64,000 nucleotides of DNA from Molossus alvarezi (lineage: Eukaryota > Chordata > Mammalia > Chiroptera > Molossidae): the NCBI GenBank assembly GCA_037176705.1, contig CM073891.1:94012327-94076326 (forward strand), written 5' to 3'. Numbering within the stretch: position 1 is the stretch's first letter; every line of letters begins with the position of its first letter. This document shows positions 33,593 through 44,423 of the stretch, in pieces. Below the pieces are notes generated by a model. It was not told where the DNA came from. It made no database searches and saw only the letters and a program-made list of their open reading frames with translations. A program made the translations under genes and the position numbers.

Positions 33593-35630
33593 AGAAAGAT
33601 GGAGTAAACGTATTGTTCCCTATTCCGCCCACAGGTTAGCTAAAAGACCATGGACAGTGTATCTAAAACAAATGCAAGAAAACTGAAAGGTAGAGAGAAG
33701 TAAGGAAGGCTAAAGACCTTAGGACACAAAGAGTGACATGGTGGTGAGTTCCTACATGTTCTTTTCTCCTCATATATTCCAGACTAGATACTGAAGAAGT
33801 CAGCATCCTGGAAGTGCCAACAGGCATAGACAAAAAAATAACAACTCCATTCTCTATTCAAACAATCAAGGAAGGGGCAGCCTAGCCCCTTTCAGATAGA
33901 AAACTTTCAGATAATAACCATTCTACTCCAGTAAAACATTGCATAGGCCTGGTGGGGAGCCTAGACTCTAATGAGCTTTTCCAGTACGTCCACCAGGATG
34001 GTTCCTGAGGAGAGCGAGTGGGAAGTCTGGACTTGCCTCTGCTGGGTCCTTGCTGCGGTGGTACTGGGCAAGCCCAGCAGAAGTCAGGACGTCACATCAC
34101 CACGCAGCGGTGCCGGGGCGGCAGTGCCGGGGCATCCCTCCTCATAGCCAGAGTGGTGCCAGCATCAATGAGCAATCACTCACAAACATTCTTGGAACAA
34201 ATGAAAAACCAGAAAGATTTGCCACACAAGCAAAGAAAGAAGGTATGCTTTTTTTAAGTGGACATTTTGGAACTAAAATATACCATTACTGAAACTGAAA
34301 AAACAATGACAACTCAGTGGATGGGTTCAATGGAGAAGATAGAGAAAAGAATCAATGAATTTGAGGAAAGAAAAATAGAAATTGCCCAATCAAAATAATA
34401 GAAAGCAGACAGAAAATAATGAACAGAGCCTCAGAGACCTGTGGGATTATAACAAAAGATTACAAAAGCTTAGGCCATCTGACCCTCAGAAGGAGAAGAA
34501 AAAGAAGGTGAAGCTGAAAAGGTATTAAAAGAAATAATGGCTAAAAACTTCCCAAACTTCCCAAACTTGGCAAAGGACGGTTTTAAGAATCTCAGTAAAA
34601 ACCAAACAGGATAAACCCAGAAATCCACACCAAGACACATCATAGTCACACTTGTGAAAACTAAAGACAAAGACAAAATCTTGAAAGAAACCATACAAAT
34701 GATGCATTAACGATAGGGGAATAACAAATTGAACGTTTCTAATAAGAAAGCAAGGAGACCAGAAGGAAGTGGTGCAATATTTTTCAAAATGCTGAAAGAA
34801 CAGAAATGTTAACCCAGGATTCTATGTCCGGAGAAAATATTCTTCAGGAATGACATTCTCAGAAGAAGAAAAACTAAGAAAATCTATTGCTAGCAGACTT
34901 ACCCTAAAAGAATAGCTAAAAGAAGCTCTTTAAACAGAAAGGAAAAGATAAAAGAAAAAATCTTAAAACATCAAGAATGAAGAAAGAACAGAGCAAAAAT
35001 ATGGGAATGAGTAAATCCAACAGACTTTAATTCCTCTCTTTTGTTTTCTTTTTGTGTGTGTGTGATTTTTTTTTTTTTTAATCCTCACCTAAGGATACTT
35101 TTACATTTATCATCAGATAGAGTGGGAGGGAGGGAGGAAGAGAAACATCAATGTGAGAGACACATTGACTGGTGGCCTCCCACACGACCCAACCAGAGCC
35201 AGGGATGAACCACAACTGAGGTACATGCCCTTGACCAGAATCAAACCTGCGACTCTGATCCGAGGGCCGACGCTCTAACTCCTGAGCCAAACAAGCCAGG
35301 GCTCTCTCTTTAGTTTTCTAAATAGGTTTATGATTAAAGCAAAAAGCCATAACACCATCTACTGTGATTCTCAAGGTAGGTAGAGAAAATATTTAAAACA
35401 AACATAAAATGTGGAGGGTAATGGGAGGTTTATACACTTCAGTGGAACTGGTAAAATGTCAATACCAATAGACTGTGATACACAATGTACATATAAATAT
35501 AAGAGCTAGAGGAACCACTAAAAAAACTACATAAAGAGATACACAATAAATCAACATTGTATTCTATGAAATGTTCAAGCCACCCACAGAAAGCAGGAAA
35601 AAGGTAAAGGAGAGACTGAAAAGAAGGGAG
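33593..35630 (+). mobile_element. ancient L1M/HAL1-like 5' half: 5' UTR, ORF1 remnant, spacer
   Basis: It starts AGAAAGATGGAGTAAACG, a decayed L1-type 5' start. A G/C-richer 5' UTR follows to about 34170. ORF1 remnants run over about 34150-34930: a predicted coiled-coil part (ATGGAGAAGATAGAGAAAAG), an RNA-binding part (CACACCAAGACACATCATAGT) and the C-terminal part (CCAGGATTCTATGTCCGGAG). It continues into a spacer (AACTGGTAAAATGTCAATACC, AACCACTAAAAAAACTAC) ending near 35630. Stops and frameshifts are numerous. There is no ORF2. A HAL1 (half-L1) or an L1M cut off before ORF2 are both possible. A VES splits it at 35051. Confidence 0.75.
35051..35302 (-). mobile_element. VES SINE, type A, antisense
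   Basis: A TG/poly-T tail, TCCTCACCTAAGGAT, GA-rich body and a complement head with GGCTCAGGAGTTAGAGC. Imperfect TSD: CTCTTTTGTTTTCT before and CTCTTTAGTTTTCT after. Confidence 0.93.
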
Positions 35631-36169
35631 TGGGAGTGGGTGGAGGCATCTCCACCTCCATGCCAAGGTCACTCTGGACCTAACTAGACTCTTTTCGTAG
35701 GGAGTACATTCTATCTGCTGCTCAGGTATGTGTTTGGGGTGAGGACAGGGGGAGGAACCCTCCAGGCAATTCCATAGACCTTTGCCTCAGGAATTACAGA
35801 GAGCTGGTGGATGTTTACACGGATCTTGGAAGACTCATCTCAAAGCCAGCAGGCTGACCTGCCATCGCACCTGCCCGGGCTCCTTACCAAGGCTCCTATC
35901 TCCACTAACCTTCAGCACAGAAGAGCCTGCCTCCAGGGGAGGATGGTCCATTTACATTCCAAATAAAAAAGCCAAAAGCCTCCCTTTCTGTGAAATCCCT
36001 ACTGCTGGGAAAACAAAACTAAAATGCCTTTGATGAAAGTCTGATGCAACTTGGTCAAGAGGAAGAAGCAAGCATGATCATTTGGGGCCCTGTCCCAAAT
36101 GCTTCAAGAAATGAGCTGAATTCAAAAACAGTCAGCCTTGGTAACTTCTCCCTACCAGATATAAAAACT
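35631..36169. other. no recognised gene or repeat
   Basis: Unique-looking sequence. An 83-codon plus frame at 35782-36033 has no recognised domain. Confidence 0.4.
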
Positions 36170-36970
36170 TATTTTAATGGGCATCTTCAGTCTCGGAAAG
36201 ATTAAGGAGGAAATGAATGTTGATTTCCAGAGTAGTTCCACCTCCTTTCAATTTTATTAGAGGCAAGAGTCCTGAACCCTTCCAGGCATGAGTGGAGCCC
36301 CCAATCATATATTAAACCATTTTATAGCATAAGTGAAAAGGGGCTACATGCTAACCTGACCAGCTCAGGGGAGGCCTGCGTGGTGGCCTTGCAAACTCAG
36401 AGACCTAAAGTAACTTCAAAGGATGATCTGAAAATGAAACTTTTTAACTAAAAGCAGTTTATGACAGGTAGTCATGTCCTAGGCCGCATCTTCCCTGACA
36501 AAGGTCAATCTTTACCTTAAATGATCCTGTCTATTGCCATTTTGCATCTGTGATAACACATCTTGGGAATGTCAAATTAATTTTCCTTTTTCCAGACCAC
36601 TCAAAGCACAGGCACCGCTCTTCGGAGATCACAAATCCCCTCATTGTTATTGAGTTAATTGTTGACTGTTAACTATCCTGTACCCACTATATATAATATG
36701 TATGTGTCTATCACTTCACTTTGCATCTAATCCCAGAGGTTTTCCCGCTTTGTTTTCTCCTGCCTCCCTATCTGTCACCAATAGATTCCATGTAACCCAC
36801 TTGCATCTTCTCTTTTGATTGTAATGTATGCGGTAAGGTGCAAAACTGCCCTTCTTCGGAGCATTATCTCAATCTGTTGAGATTTTGCTTCCCGGCAATT
36901 GTCAATAGTTTGGCTCAAATAAATTCACAAAAATTCTCTATAGATTTGAATGTTTCTTATATTTTTGACA
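36170..36970 (+). mobile_element. probable solo LTR of an old endogenous retrovirus
   Basis: It has LTR-like order: a TATATAATAT box at about 36689, then about 230 bases later AATAAA at about 36919 preceded by CCCGGCAATTGTCAATAGTTTGGCTC, then a T-rich U5 that could end in ...TTTTTGACA near 36970. TGTTG/TGAT candidates for the 5' end exist, but none was proven, and no flanking repeat was fixed. No gag, pol or env was seen on either side. The left boundary is a guess. Confidence 0.45.
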
Positions 36971-38213
36971 ATAGGACCTGATGGCCCTGTGTTTCTGGCT
37001 TCCCCACCCTGTCTCTTAGCTGAAAACTTTTCAATTACAATTGTTTATAATTTTTATGCCTTAAAAAGAGCAAAAAGCTGTCTAGATAGAGTATTTATAC
37101 ATTACATGCCATTCATTATCCTAAATGTAATTTTAATCAGTTCAACATAAAAGCATCTTAATATCCTCAATAATGGCACTGGTAATTCTGAATATTAAAA
37201 TCCACATTAGGGAAAAAGGGAATTTGATTCATTCTCTCCTTCCAAATAAGCACAATCAACGAGGTACACACCTCCGATCTTCCTCTCCATTGCCCCATCC
37301 TCTTTCCTTCCTTCTGCCTTTCCTCTTTCCTCTTGCTCTGCTTCTTTACGAGATAACAAAGAACAGGGTTGTAGGGGCAGAGTCAGGGTTGACCCCAAAC
37401 ATATAATGATTCCCTCTTCTTCCACTTACTCAGAACCTAAGGCTTTGTATAAAAGTAGTTCTATTTTTCCCAGAAAAATCTCTGCTTTTCATGTCTCCCT
37501 TGTCTTTAGCCAACTCTAATAGATTCTTCTATTGAGTTTTGTTCTGTACCCCAGATTCCTAAAAGGTATATTTGCAGACAATACCAGGTAGATCCAATTG
37601 AGCTTTAGGAAACAATCTTCCTTTCACCAAAGGGCAAATAGCCCAGGAAGGCTCTCATGCACCACCTACCTTCTCCTCCATCTTTTACTTCTCGGCGCTT
37701 GTGAAAATTCAGGAAGGTTGCTGAAAATTCAGCAGCGGAGTGCCATGGCTTCTTATATATTACTAAATTTGAAATTAATGCCTCAAGTTAATTTGGCTCT
37801 TTCTGCCTTGAGCTGATTTGTGAACACTGAATTCATGCAAATGCTCCCAAACCATTTGTCGGCAATGCAGGACTCACTGTCCAAATTTTGCTGATTGTAC
37901 TAAAAAACAAAATGTTCTCATCATTTCATGACCGTGGGTCTAAGGTGTTTCAGGCTTGCTCTCCACTTACAGGTAGGATGTTTACTGTGTTAGTTCATAA
38001 TGCTCTAACTTGCCACTGGTATACAAAGCTAGTGGTTTTCTAAAGTAGTCCTGGAATCCATTACCATGGAAACAAAGGTATAAAAGCTGCTTTTATCTAA
38101 TAGGAAAACCTAGAGGAACTCTGAAAAGATCAGAAGTGTTTTTAAAGTAAAGATATAACAAAATACATTATAGCTTAAGTTAAAGAAGCCTTGGAGTAGA
38201 ATAGCGAGGCAGG
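36971..38213. other. no recognised gene or repeat
   Basis: Unique-looking AT-rich sequence. A CT-rich stretch lies at 37270-37345. No coding signature. Confidence 0.45.
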
Positions 38214-38569
38214 TTAACAGAGGAAGACTGTGGCTGTGATCATCACAGTGCTGAGGGAGACACATTTCTGTGTCTGATCTTCAATCCAGGTCATTAGAAG
38301 TTTCTTCAGGTCTGACATAGGTCCTTCTTGGATTTTGTTACTCTTTGCCGGCAATGAAGCAGATCCTTTAACAACTGCCATCACTTGGTTCTTGTTCTTT
38401 AAGATCACAGCTATGGTGGAATGGGACATGCCTAGCTGGCAAGCAATAACATCACTAATTTTCCACATTTGTAGACCTTAATCATTTTTAATTTCATTTC
38501 CAGGTCAGTCATTCAATGTGGCCTCTTACGGGCACCATTAGCAGTGGGTTTTATATGCTTAGGGGCCAT
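38214..38569 (-). pseudogene. Tigger transposase N-terminal remnant
   Basis: Transposase coding starts at ATG 38569 (complement) with MAPKHIKPTANGARK and meets a stop after about 18 codons. Reading resumes after a frame change in an open minus-strand frame at 38468-38214. That frame contains a CENP-B/pogo-type helix-turn-helix stretch: ISDVIACQLGMSHSTIAVIL, then a MSDLKKLLMTWIEDQTQ segment typical of Tigger proteins. These are the DNA-binding domains; the DDE catalytic domain is gone. The protein is dead and related to the domesticated TIGD/JRK/CENPB genes, but there is no sign of domestication here. Confidence 0.82.
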
Positions 38570-38721
38570 GATGAACAAAACAAGATTAAATCAAGCACAA
38601 GAGAAAAGGATGCAATCAAGAGATGTAGGATACATGAGGCTGCGGCCAGCATAGCACAGCATACTTACTGCTTTACAGAAAACTTATTTTTTGTAAGTGT
38701 AGAAAGAGTAGACTCCAAAAT

Positions 38722-38761
38722 AATGAGAAAAAGTATAGTATAATGAGAAAAAGTATAGTAG
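38722..38761. repeat. 20-bp tandem duplication
   Basis: The unit ATAATGAGAAAAAGTATAGT occurs twice head to tail within the Tigger 5' region, a simple local duplication. Confidence 0.9.
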
Positions 38762-39586
38762 ACAGTAAATACATAAACTAGTAATATAGTTATTTATTAT
38801 CATTATTGAGTATTACATACTACACGTAATTATATTCACTATACTTTTATATGACTTGCAGCACAGTAGGTTGTTTATACCAGTATCATCACAAACACAG
38901 ACTGATGCATTGTGTTATAACATTACAATAGCTACAACATCACTAGGCAATAGGAATTTTCAGTTCCATTTTATTCTTATGGGACAAGCATCTTATGTGT
39001 GGTCTACCACTGACCAATATGTCGTTATGTGGCATGTGACTGTATGCAGGACATTCCAGCCAAAAACAGCAAAATATACATTTTTTTCAAGCCCACATAG
39101 AACATTTTCCAGGACAGATCATTTGTTAGACCACAAAACAAGCCTTAATAAACTTTAAAAAGATTGATATTATATCAAGCTTCTTTTCTAACCACAATAT
39201 GAAACTAGAAATTAATTACAGAAGAAAACTAAAAATAACACAAATAGATGTAGCTAAACAACATGTTACTAAGCAATTATGGGTCATCAGAGAAATAAAA
39301 GAGGAAATACCTTGAGACAAATGAAAATGAAAACACAATGTTCCAAAATCTATAGGACACAGCAAAAGCAGTTATAAGAAGGAAATTGATAGTAATACAG
39401 GCCTACCTCAAGAAACATAAAAAAACTCAAATAAACAATCTAATCTTACACCAACAGAAACTAGAAAAAGAAAACCAAAGCCCCAAATCAGTGTACAAAA
39501 AAAATATTAAGATCAGAGTGAAATAAAGACTTAAAAAAAAAAAAAGAAGAAGAAAAGATCAACGAAATTAAGAGTTGATTCTTTGA

Positions 39587-39773
39587 GCCCAGCCTGGGTT
39601 GCTCAGTTGGTTGAAGCATCATCCTGTATACTAAAAAAGGTTGCAGGTTTGATTCTTGGTCAGGGCACATAACTAGGTTGCGGGTTCAATCCCCAGTGGG
39701 GATGCGTGAGGGAGGCGGTCAATTGATGTTTCTCTCACATTGATCTTTTTTTCTTTTCTTTCTTTTCTTTCTT

Positions 39774-39809
<36 letters not shown>

Positions 39810-39848
39810 CCTAAACATATCCCTGAGTGAGGACTTTTTTTTAAAAAA
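39587..39848 (+). mobile_element. VES SINE, type C head with type A-like tail
   Basis: Head GCCCAGCCTGGGTTGCTCAGT and GGTTGAAGCATCATCCTG, then TGATTCTTGGTCAGGGCACAT, an expanded TTTCTTTTC/CT tract at 39748-39806, a diverged hairpin ATCCCTGAGTGAGGAC and an A-rich end. Perfect 16-bp TSD AGAGTTGATTCTTTGA at 39571-39586 and 39849-39864. Confidence 0.95.
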
Positions 39849-40564
39849 AGAGTTGATTCTTTGAAAAGATAAACAAAAGTGATTCACAGGTAAATTCTAT
39901 CAAACATTTCAACAAGAGTTAATACCTATTCTTCTCAATACATTATTTAAAAAAATGAAAAGAAGGGAAAGCTTCCAAGCTCATTCTATGAGGCTATGTA
40001 ATAACCTAATATCAAACCAGACAAAGACACTACAAAAAAAAGAAAATATTCCTGATGAACATAGATGCAAAAAAAATCATACAAATAGTAGCAAACTTAA
40101 TTCAAAAATACATTAAAAGGATCATACACCACAATCCATGTGACTTATTACAGGGGTGAAAGGATGGTTCAATATCTGCAAATCCATCAACATGATACAC
40201 CATATTAAACACCCAAAGACAAAAATCACATGATCATCTCAATAGCAGCAGAAAGAGCATTTGACAAAATTCAACAGCCATTTATGATAAAAGAAAAAAA
40301 CTCTCAACAAAGTGAGTATACAGAGAACACACCTCAACAAAATAAAGGCTACATATAATGAACCCACAGCAAACATAATATTCAATGGTAAAAAGCTAAA
40401 AGCTTTTTCTCTAAGATCAAGAACAAGACAAGAATCCCCACTCTCACCATTTTTATTCAACATAGTATTGAAAGCACTAGTCACAGCAGTCAGGCAAGAA
40501 AAAGAAATAAAAGGCAGCCAAATTGGAAAGAAAGAAGTAATACTGTCACTATATGCAAATAACA

Positions 40565-40565
<1 letters not shown>

Positions 40566-40601
<36 letters not shown>
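40566..40601. repeat. (TA)n microsatellite
   Basis: About 17 TA units just after the degraded RT active-site position of the old L1. Confidence 0.97.
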
Positions 40602-40603
<2 letters not shown>

Positions 40604-40850
40604 CTAAAGACTACACCAAAAACTATTAGACTAATAAATAAATTCATTAAAGTTACAGGATACAAAATTAATATACAGAATCTGTTGAATTTCTATACAC
40701 TTTAATAAACTATAGGAAAGAGAAATTAAAAAAAACAACCCCATTTACAATTGCAGCAAAAAAGAATAAAATACCTAGGTATAAATTTAACCAAGAGGTT
40801 AAAGACCTATAATCTGAATACTATAAGACACTAACTAAAGATATTGAAGG

Positions 40851-41103
40851 CCCTGGCCAGTTTTGCTCAGCGGTTAGAGCGTCGGCCTGCGGTCCGGAGA
40901 GACCCGGGTTCGGTTCCCGCTAAGGGCACATACTTCGGTTGCAGTTTGTCCCCGGCCCTGGTTGGTCGTGTGGGTGGCAGCCACTCGATGTGTCCCTTCA
41001 CATTGATGTTTCTCTCTCTCTCCCTTCCTCTCTCTCCCTCCCACTCTATCTGTACAAAAAATGGAAAAATATCCTCGGGTGAGGATAAAAATAAAATAAA
41101 ATA
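40851..41103 (+). mobile_element. VES SINE, type A, young
   Basis: GCTCAGCGGTTAGAGCGTCGG head with CpGs intact, B box GGTTCGGTTCC, hairpin TATCCTCGGGTGAGGATA at 41070-41087 and an AAAAT-type tail. Perfect 14-bp TSD AAAGATATTGAAGG at 40837-40850 and 41104-41117. Confidence 0.98.
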
Positions 41104-41229
41104 AAAGATATTGAAGGCTACACAAATAAATGAAATGATATACCATGCTCATGGATGCTAAGAATTAATATTGTTAAAATGTCCATACTACACAAAGCAA
41201 TTTACAGATTCAATAAAATCCCTATCATG

Positions 41230-41466
41230 CCCTGGCCGGTTTGGCTCAGCGGTTAGAGCGTCAGCCTGTGGTCCCGGGTTCGGTTCCCGCTAAGGGCACG
41301 TACCTCCGTTGCAGTTTGTCCCCGGCCCTGGTTGGGTTGTGCGGGTGGCAACTACTCGATGTGTCCCTTTCACGTCAATGTTTCTCTCTCTCTCTCTCCC
41401 TCCCTCCCACTCTATCTGAACAAAATATCAAAAAATGTCCTCGGGTGAGGATAAAAAAAAAAAAAT
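41230..41466 (+). mobile_element. VES SINE, type A, young
   Basis: GGTTTGGCTCAGCGGTTAGAG head with CpGs intact, a small deletion before CCCGGGTTCGG, hairpin TCCTCGGGTGAGGA at 41438-41451, then poly-A. The host L1 reading (AATCCCTATCA... AAAATACTGAAG) resumes on the other side. The TSD is hidden in A-rich DNA. Confidence 0.96.
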
Positions 41467-41623
41467 ACTGAAGCATTTTTCACAGAATTAGAACAAATAA
41501 CCCTAAAATTTGCATAGAACCACGAAAGACCCCAAATAGCCAAAGCAATAGTGAGAAAGAAAAACAAGGCCCAATGTATCATGCTTCCTGATTTCTAACT
41601 ATACTGCAAAGCTATATTAATTA

Positions 41624-42057
41624 AAAAGCTGTGGTATATATACACAATGGAATAATATGCAGCTGTAAGGAAGAAGATATATTATCCTTTGAGACAACAT
41701 GGAGGGTCCTGGAGGGTATTATATTATACTAAGTAAAATAAACCAATCAGAGAAAGACAAATATCACATGATCTCACTTATTTGTGGAATATAATGAACA
41801 AAATAAGCTGATGAACAAAATAGATCCAGAAACATGAAAGCAAGGAACAGATTGACAAACCTCAGAGGGAGAGGAGGAAGGAAGATGGAAAAAGATAAAC
41901 CAAAGAACTTATACGCATAACCAATGGACACAGACAACAATACTGTGAAGGTAGGGGGTGGGATGTGGGAGTGGGGAGGAGGGCTTCAATGGAGGGAAAA
42001 GGGGGGACATTTGTAACAAAAATAAATAAATAAAATTTAAAATTTTTTAAATTAAAA
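41624..42057 (+). mobile_element. short L1 3' end inserted in the old L1
   Basis: It begins AGCTGTGGTATATATACACAA in the ORF2 C-terminus, passes CCTTTGAGACAACATGGAGGG and a 3' UTR with GGGGGACATTTGTAACAAAAA, and ends in an A-rich tail. Host sequence on the two sides (ACTGCAAAGCTATATTAATT and CAGCATGGTACTGGCAC) is contiguous in other L1 copies. TSD about AATTAAAAA. It is more diverged than the two young copies. Confidence 0.88.
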
Positions 42058-42653
42058 AACAAAACAGCATGGTACTGGCACAGAAACAGACATATAGATC
42101 AACGGAACAGAATAGAGAGCCCAGAAATAAACCCACACTTATATGATCAATCAATCTGCAACAAAGTAGGCAAGCATATACAATAGGGAAAAGACACTGT
42201 TTTCAATAAATGGAGTTGGGATAACTAGACAACTACATGCAAGAAAATGAAACTGGACCACTTTTCTTCACCATATACAAAAATAAACTCAAAATGGATC
42301 AAAGAATTTAATGTAAGGCTTAAAACCATGAATTCCTAATAGAAAACATAGGCAGTGAACTCTTTGACATCAGTCTTAGTGATATTTTTTGTAGGGGGAT
42401 CTGTCTCCTCAGGCAAGGGTAAGAATCACAAAAAATAAACAAATGGGACTACATTACACTAAAAAGCACAGAAAAGGATGCCATCAACAAAATGTAAAAG
42501 CAACCTACTAAAAGATATTAGCAAATGATATATCTAATAAGGGTTTAATATCCAAAACATATAAAGAACTCACAACTCACTATCAAAAAATGAATAATCT
42601 AATAAAAAATAGACAAAGGACCTGAATAGACATTTCTCCAAAGAAGACAAACA

Positions 42654-43003
42654 GCCCTGGTTGCATTGACTGAAGGGCCAGGGGTTCGATTCCTGGCCAA
42701 AGGCACATACTTGCATTGTAGGTTCAATCCCGAGCACCATCAGGGTTGCACAGGAGGCAACCAATCAATGTGTCTCTCTCATATCAATGTTTCTCTCTCT
42801 CTCCTTCCCTCTCCCTCCCTTGTACTCTTTCTAAAAATAATGGAGCCCAGGCCGGTTTGGCTCAGCAGTTAGAGCGTTGGCCTGAGGTCCAGAGAGACCC
42901 AGGTTCGGTTCCCGCTAAGGGCATGTACCTCAGTTGCAGTTTGTCCCTGGCCATGGTTGGGTCGTGCGGGTGGCAACCACTCGATGTGTCCCTTTCACGT
43001 AGA

Positions 43004-43057
<54 letters not shown>

Positions 43058-43168
43058 CCTCCCACTCTATCTGAACAAAAAATGGAAAAATGTCCTCAGG
43101 TGAGGATAAAATAAAATAAAATAATAATAATGAAAATATATCCTCGAGTGAGGATTAACAGAAAAACA
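42654..43168 (+). mobile_element. VES SINE, outer copy of a VES-in-VES nest
   Basis: 5' part 42654-42842 (CCCTGGTTGCATTGACTGAAG ... CTTTCTAAAAATAATG) and 3' part from about 43128 to 43168 (GAAAATATATCCTCGAGTGAG, ending GATTAACAGAAAAAC) make one SINE. The host L1 TSD AGAAGACAAACAG appears at about 42641-42653 and 43170-43182. The interruption holds a second VES. Confidence 0.92.
42845..43117 (+). mobile_element. VES SINE, type A, inserted in another VES
   Basis: GCCCAGGCCGGTTTGGCTCAG head, TTAGAGCGTTGGCCTGAGG, GGTTCGGTTCCCGC, an expanded (CT)n tract at 43009-43054 and the hairpin TCCTCAGGTGAGGA. A short TSD AAATAATG-like sequence occurs on both sides. It is younger than the SINE that contains it. 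Confidence 0.95.
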
Positions 43169-43812
43169 GAAGACAAACAGATGGCCAATAGACACATGAA
43201 AAGATGGTCAACATCACTAATCATCAGGGAAATACAAATCAAAACCACAATGACATGTTATTTCACACCTGTCAGATTAGCTGTTATCAAAAAGACAACA
43301 AATAACAAGTGTTGACAAGGATGTGGAGAAGAGGGAACCCTATGCACTGCTGGTGGAATTGCAAACTGGTGCAGTCACTGTGAAAAACAGCATGGAGGTG
43401 CCTCAAAAAATTAAAAATAGAACTACCTTACAATCCAGCAATTCCACTTCTGGGTATTTATCCAAAGAAATCAAAAACACTAATTAGAAAAGATATATTC
43501 AATCCTATGTTCATTGCAACACTATTTACAATAGCCAAGATATGGAAGCAACCTAGGTGTTATTAATAGATGAATGGATAAAGAAGATGTGGTATATATA
43601 TACACACACAATGGAATATTACTCAGCCTTAAAAAAGAATAAAATCATGTCATTTGCGACAGTTGTGGAAAGTTTTATGCTAAGTGAAATAAGTCAGACA
43701 AAGAAAGACAAATACCATATGATTTCACTTATATGTGGAATCAAAAAACAACAACAACAAATAAACAAACAAAACAGAATCAGACTCATAGACATAGAGA
43801 ACAAACTGATGG

Positions 43813-44423
43813 GGAGAAGAAAAAATGGTAGCGAAGTGAATGGAGCGACCCAGACCGTCTCCCAAGACCAAACTGGATTTACAACGAAAATAAAGGCAAA
43901 CCGTCAGGAAAGGGCAGCCGAAAGACACCTTGGAGGACCACTTAACCAGAAACACCCACTCAGCCTTGGTAGGCTTGCGAGGACGGGAGAGGGGACCGAG
44001 AGCCCAGGGTCCACAGCGGCCTGGGCAGGGGCCAGGGAACTAGACGGGAAGTTAACTCTACCGTCTTTCTTCCCACCGTGCACGGCCCTGGGAACTCTGT
44101 AGCCGGCTAGGTTCTCCGCTGAAGCCGCACAGACTCCTGGCCCCCAGGGAACTGGGCGGGACCAGGGAACTCGGCGGACCGGGGAACTAGGCGGAAAGTT
44201 AATTCTACCTTCTCCCTCCCCGCAGTGCACGGCCCTGGAAACTCTGTAGCCAGCTAAACTCTCCGCTGAAGCCGCACAGACTCCCAGCCCCCAGGGAACT
44301 GGGCGGGATTAAAGTGGGTCCTCCCTGGTGCATCCAAACCCAGGAGAGGGAGCCACAAACAGCAAAACACCAACACCCACTGGGAAAACTTGGCAGACTC
44401 CAAAGCCCACTGTGATAACGAAA
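43813..44423 (+). promoter_or_regulatory. young L1 5' UTR / internal promoter
   Basis: About 610 bp, GC- and CpG-rich in contrast to the flanking AT-rich DNA. It begins GGAGAAGAAAAAATGGTAGCG; the AAAATGGTAGCG part may be a YY1-like site by analogy to the AAGATGGCGGC start of other L1s. L1 5' UTRs hold an internal Pol II promoter. This UTR is unlike the 1.4-kb type seen at 57775, so two promoter types of L1 coexist in the window. Confidence 0.85.
44037..44310 (+). repeat. two-unit tandem repeat in the L1 5' UTR, 147-bp period
   Basis: A unit of about 127 bp beginning GAACTAG (44037 and 44184) is repeated with about 90% identity: AAGTTAACTCTACC / AAGTTAATTCTACC, then GTGCACGGCCCTGG, TCTCCGCTGAAGCCGCACAG, and CCCCCAGGGAACTGGGCGGGA. 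The units are separated by about 20 bp containing GAACTCGGCGGACC. The arrangement resembles the monomer arrays of rodent L1 promoters. Confidence 0.9.

Larger units (their letters stand above)
38214..39042 (-). mobile_element. Tigger (pogo-type) DNA transposon, 3'-truncated
   Basis: The complement starts CAGTCACATGCCACATAACGA at 39042, the Tigger-type terminus, next to a TA dinucleotide at 39043-39044, the expected TC1/mariner/pogo target. A 5' non-coding region (about 38570-39042) and the start of a transposase follow. The rest of the transposase and the other end are absent. Confidence 0.8.

Noticed and set aside
40860..40930. tRNA-like sequence with A and B boxes (and the same in every other VES head)
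   Set aside because: Each is followed by the VES body, a tail and often TSDs. The cloverleaf is not intact, so these are SINE promoters, not tRNA genes.
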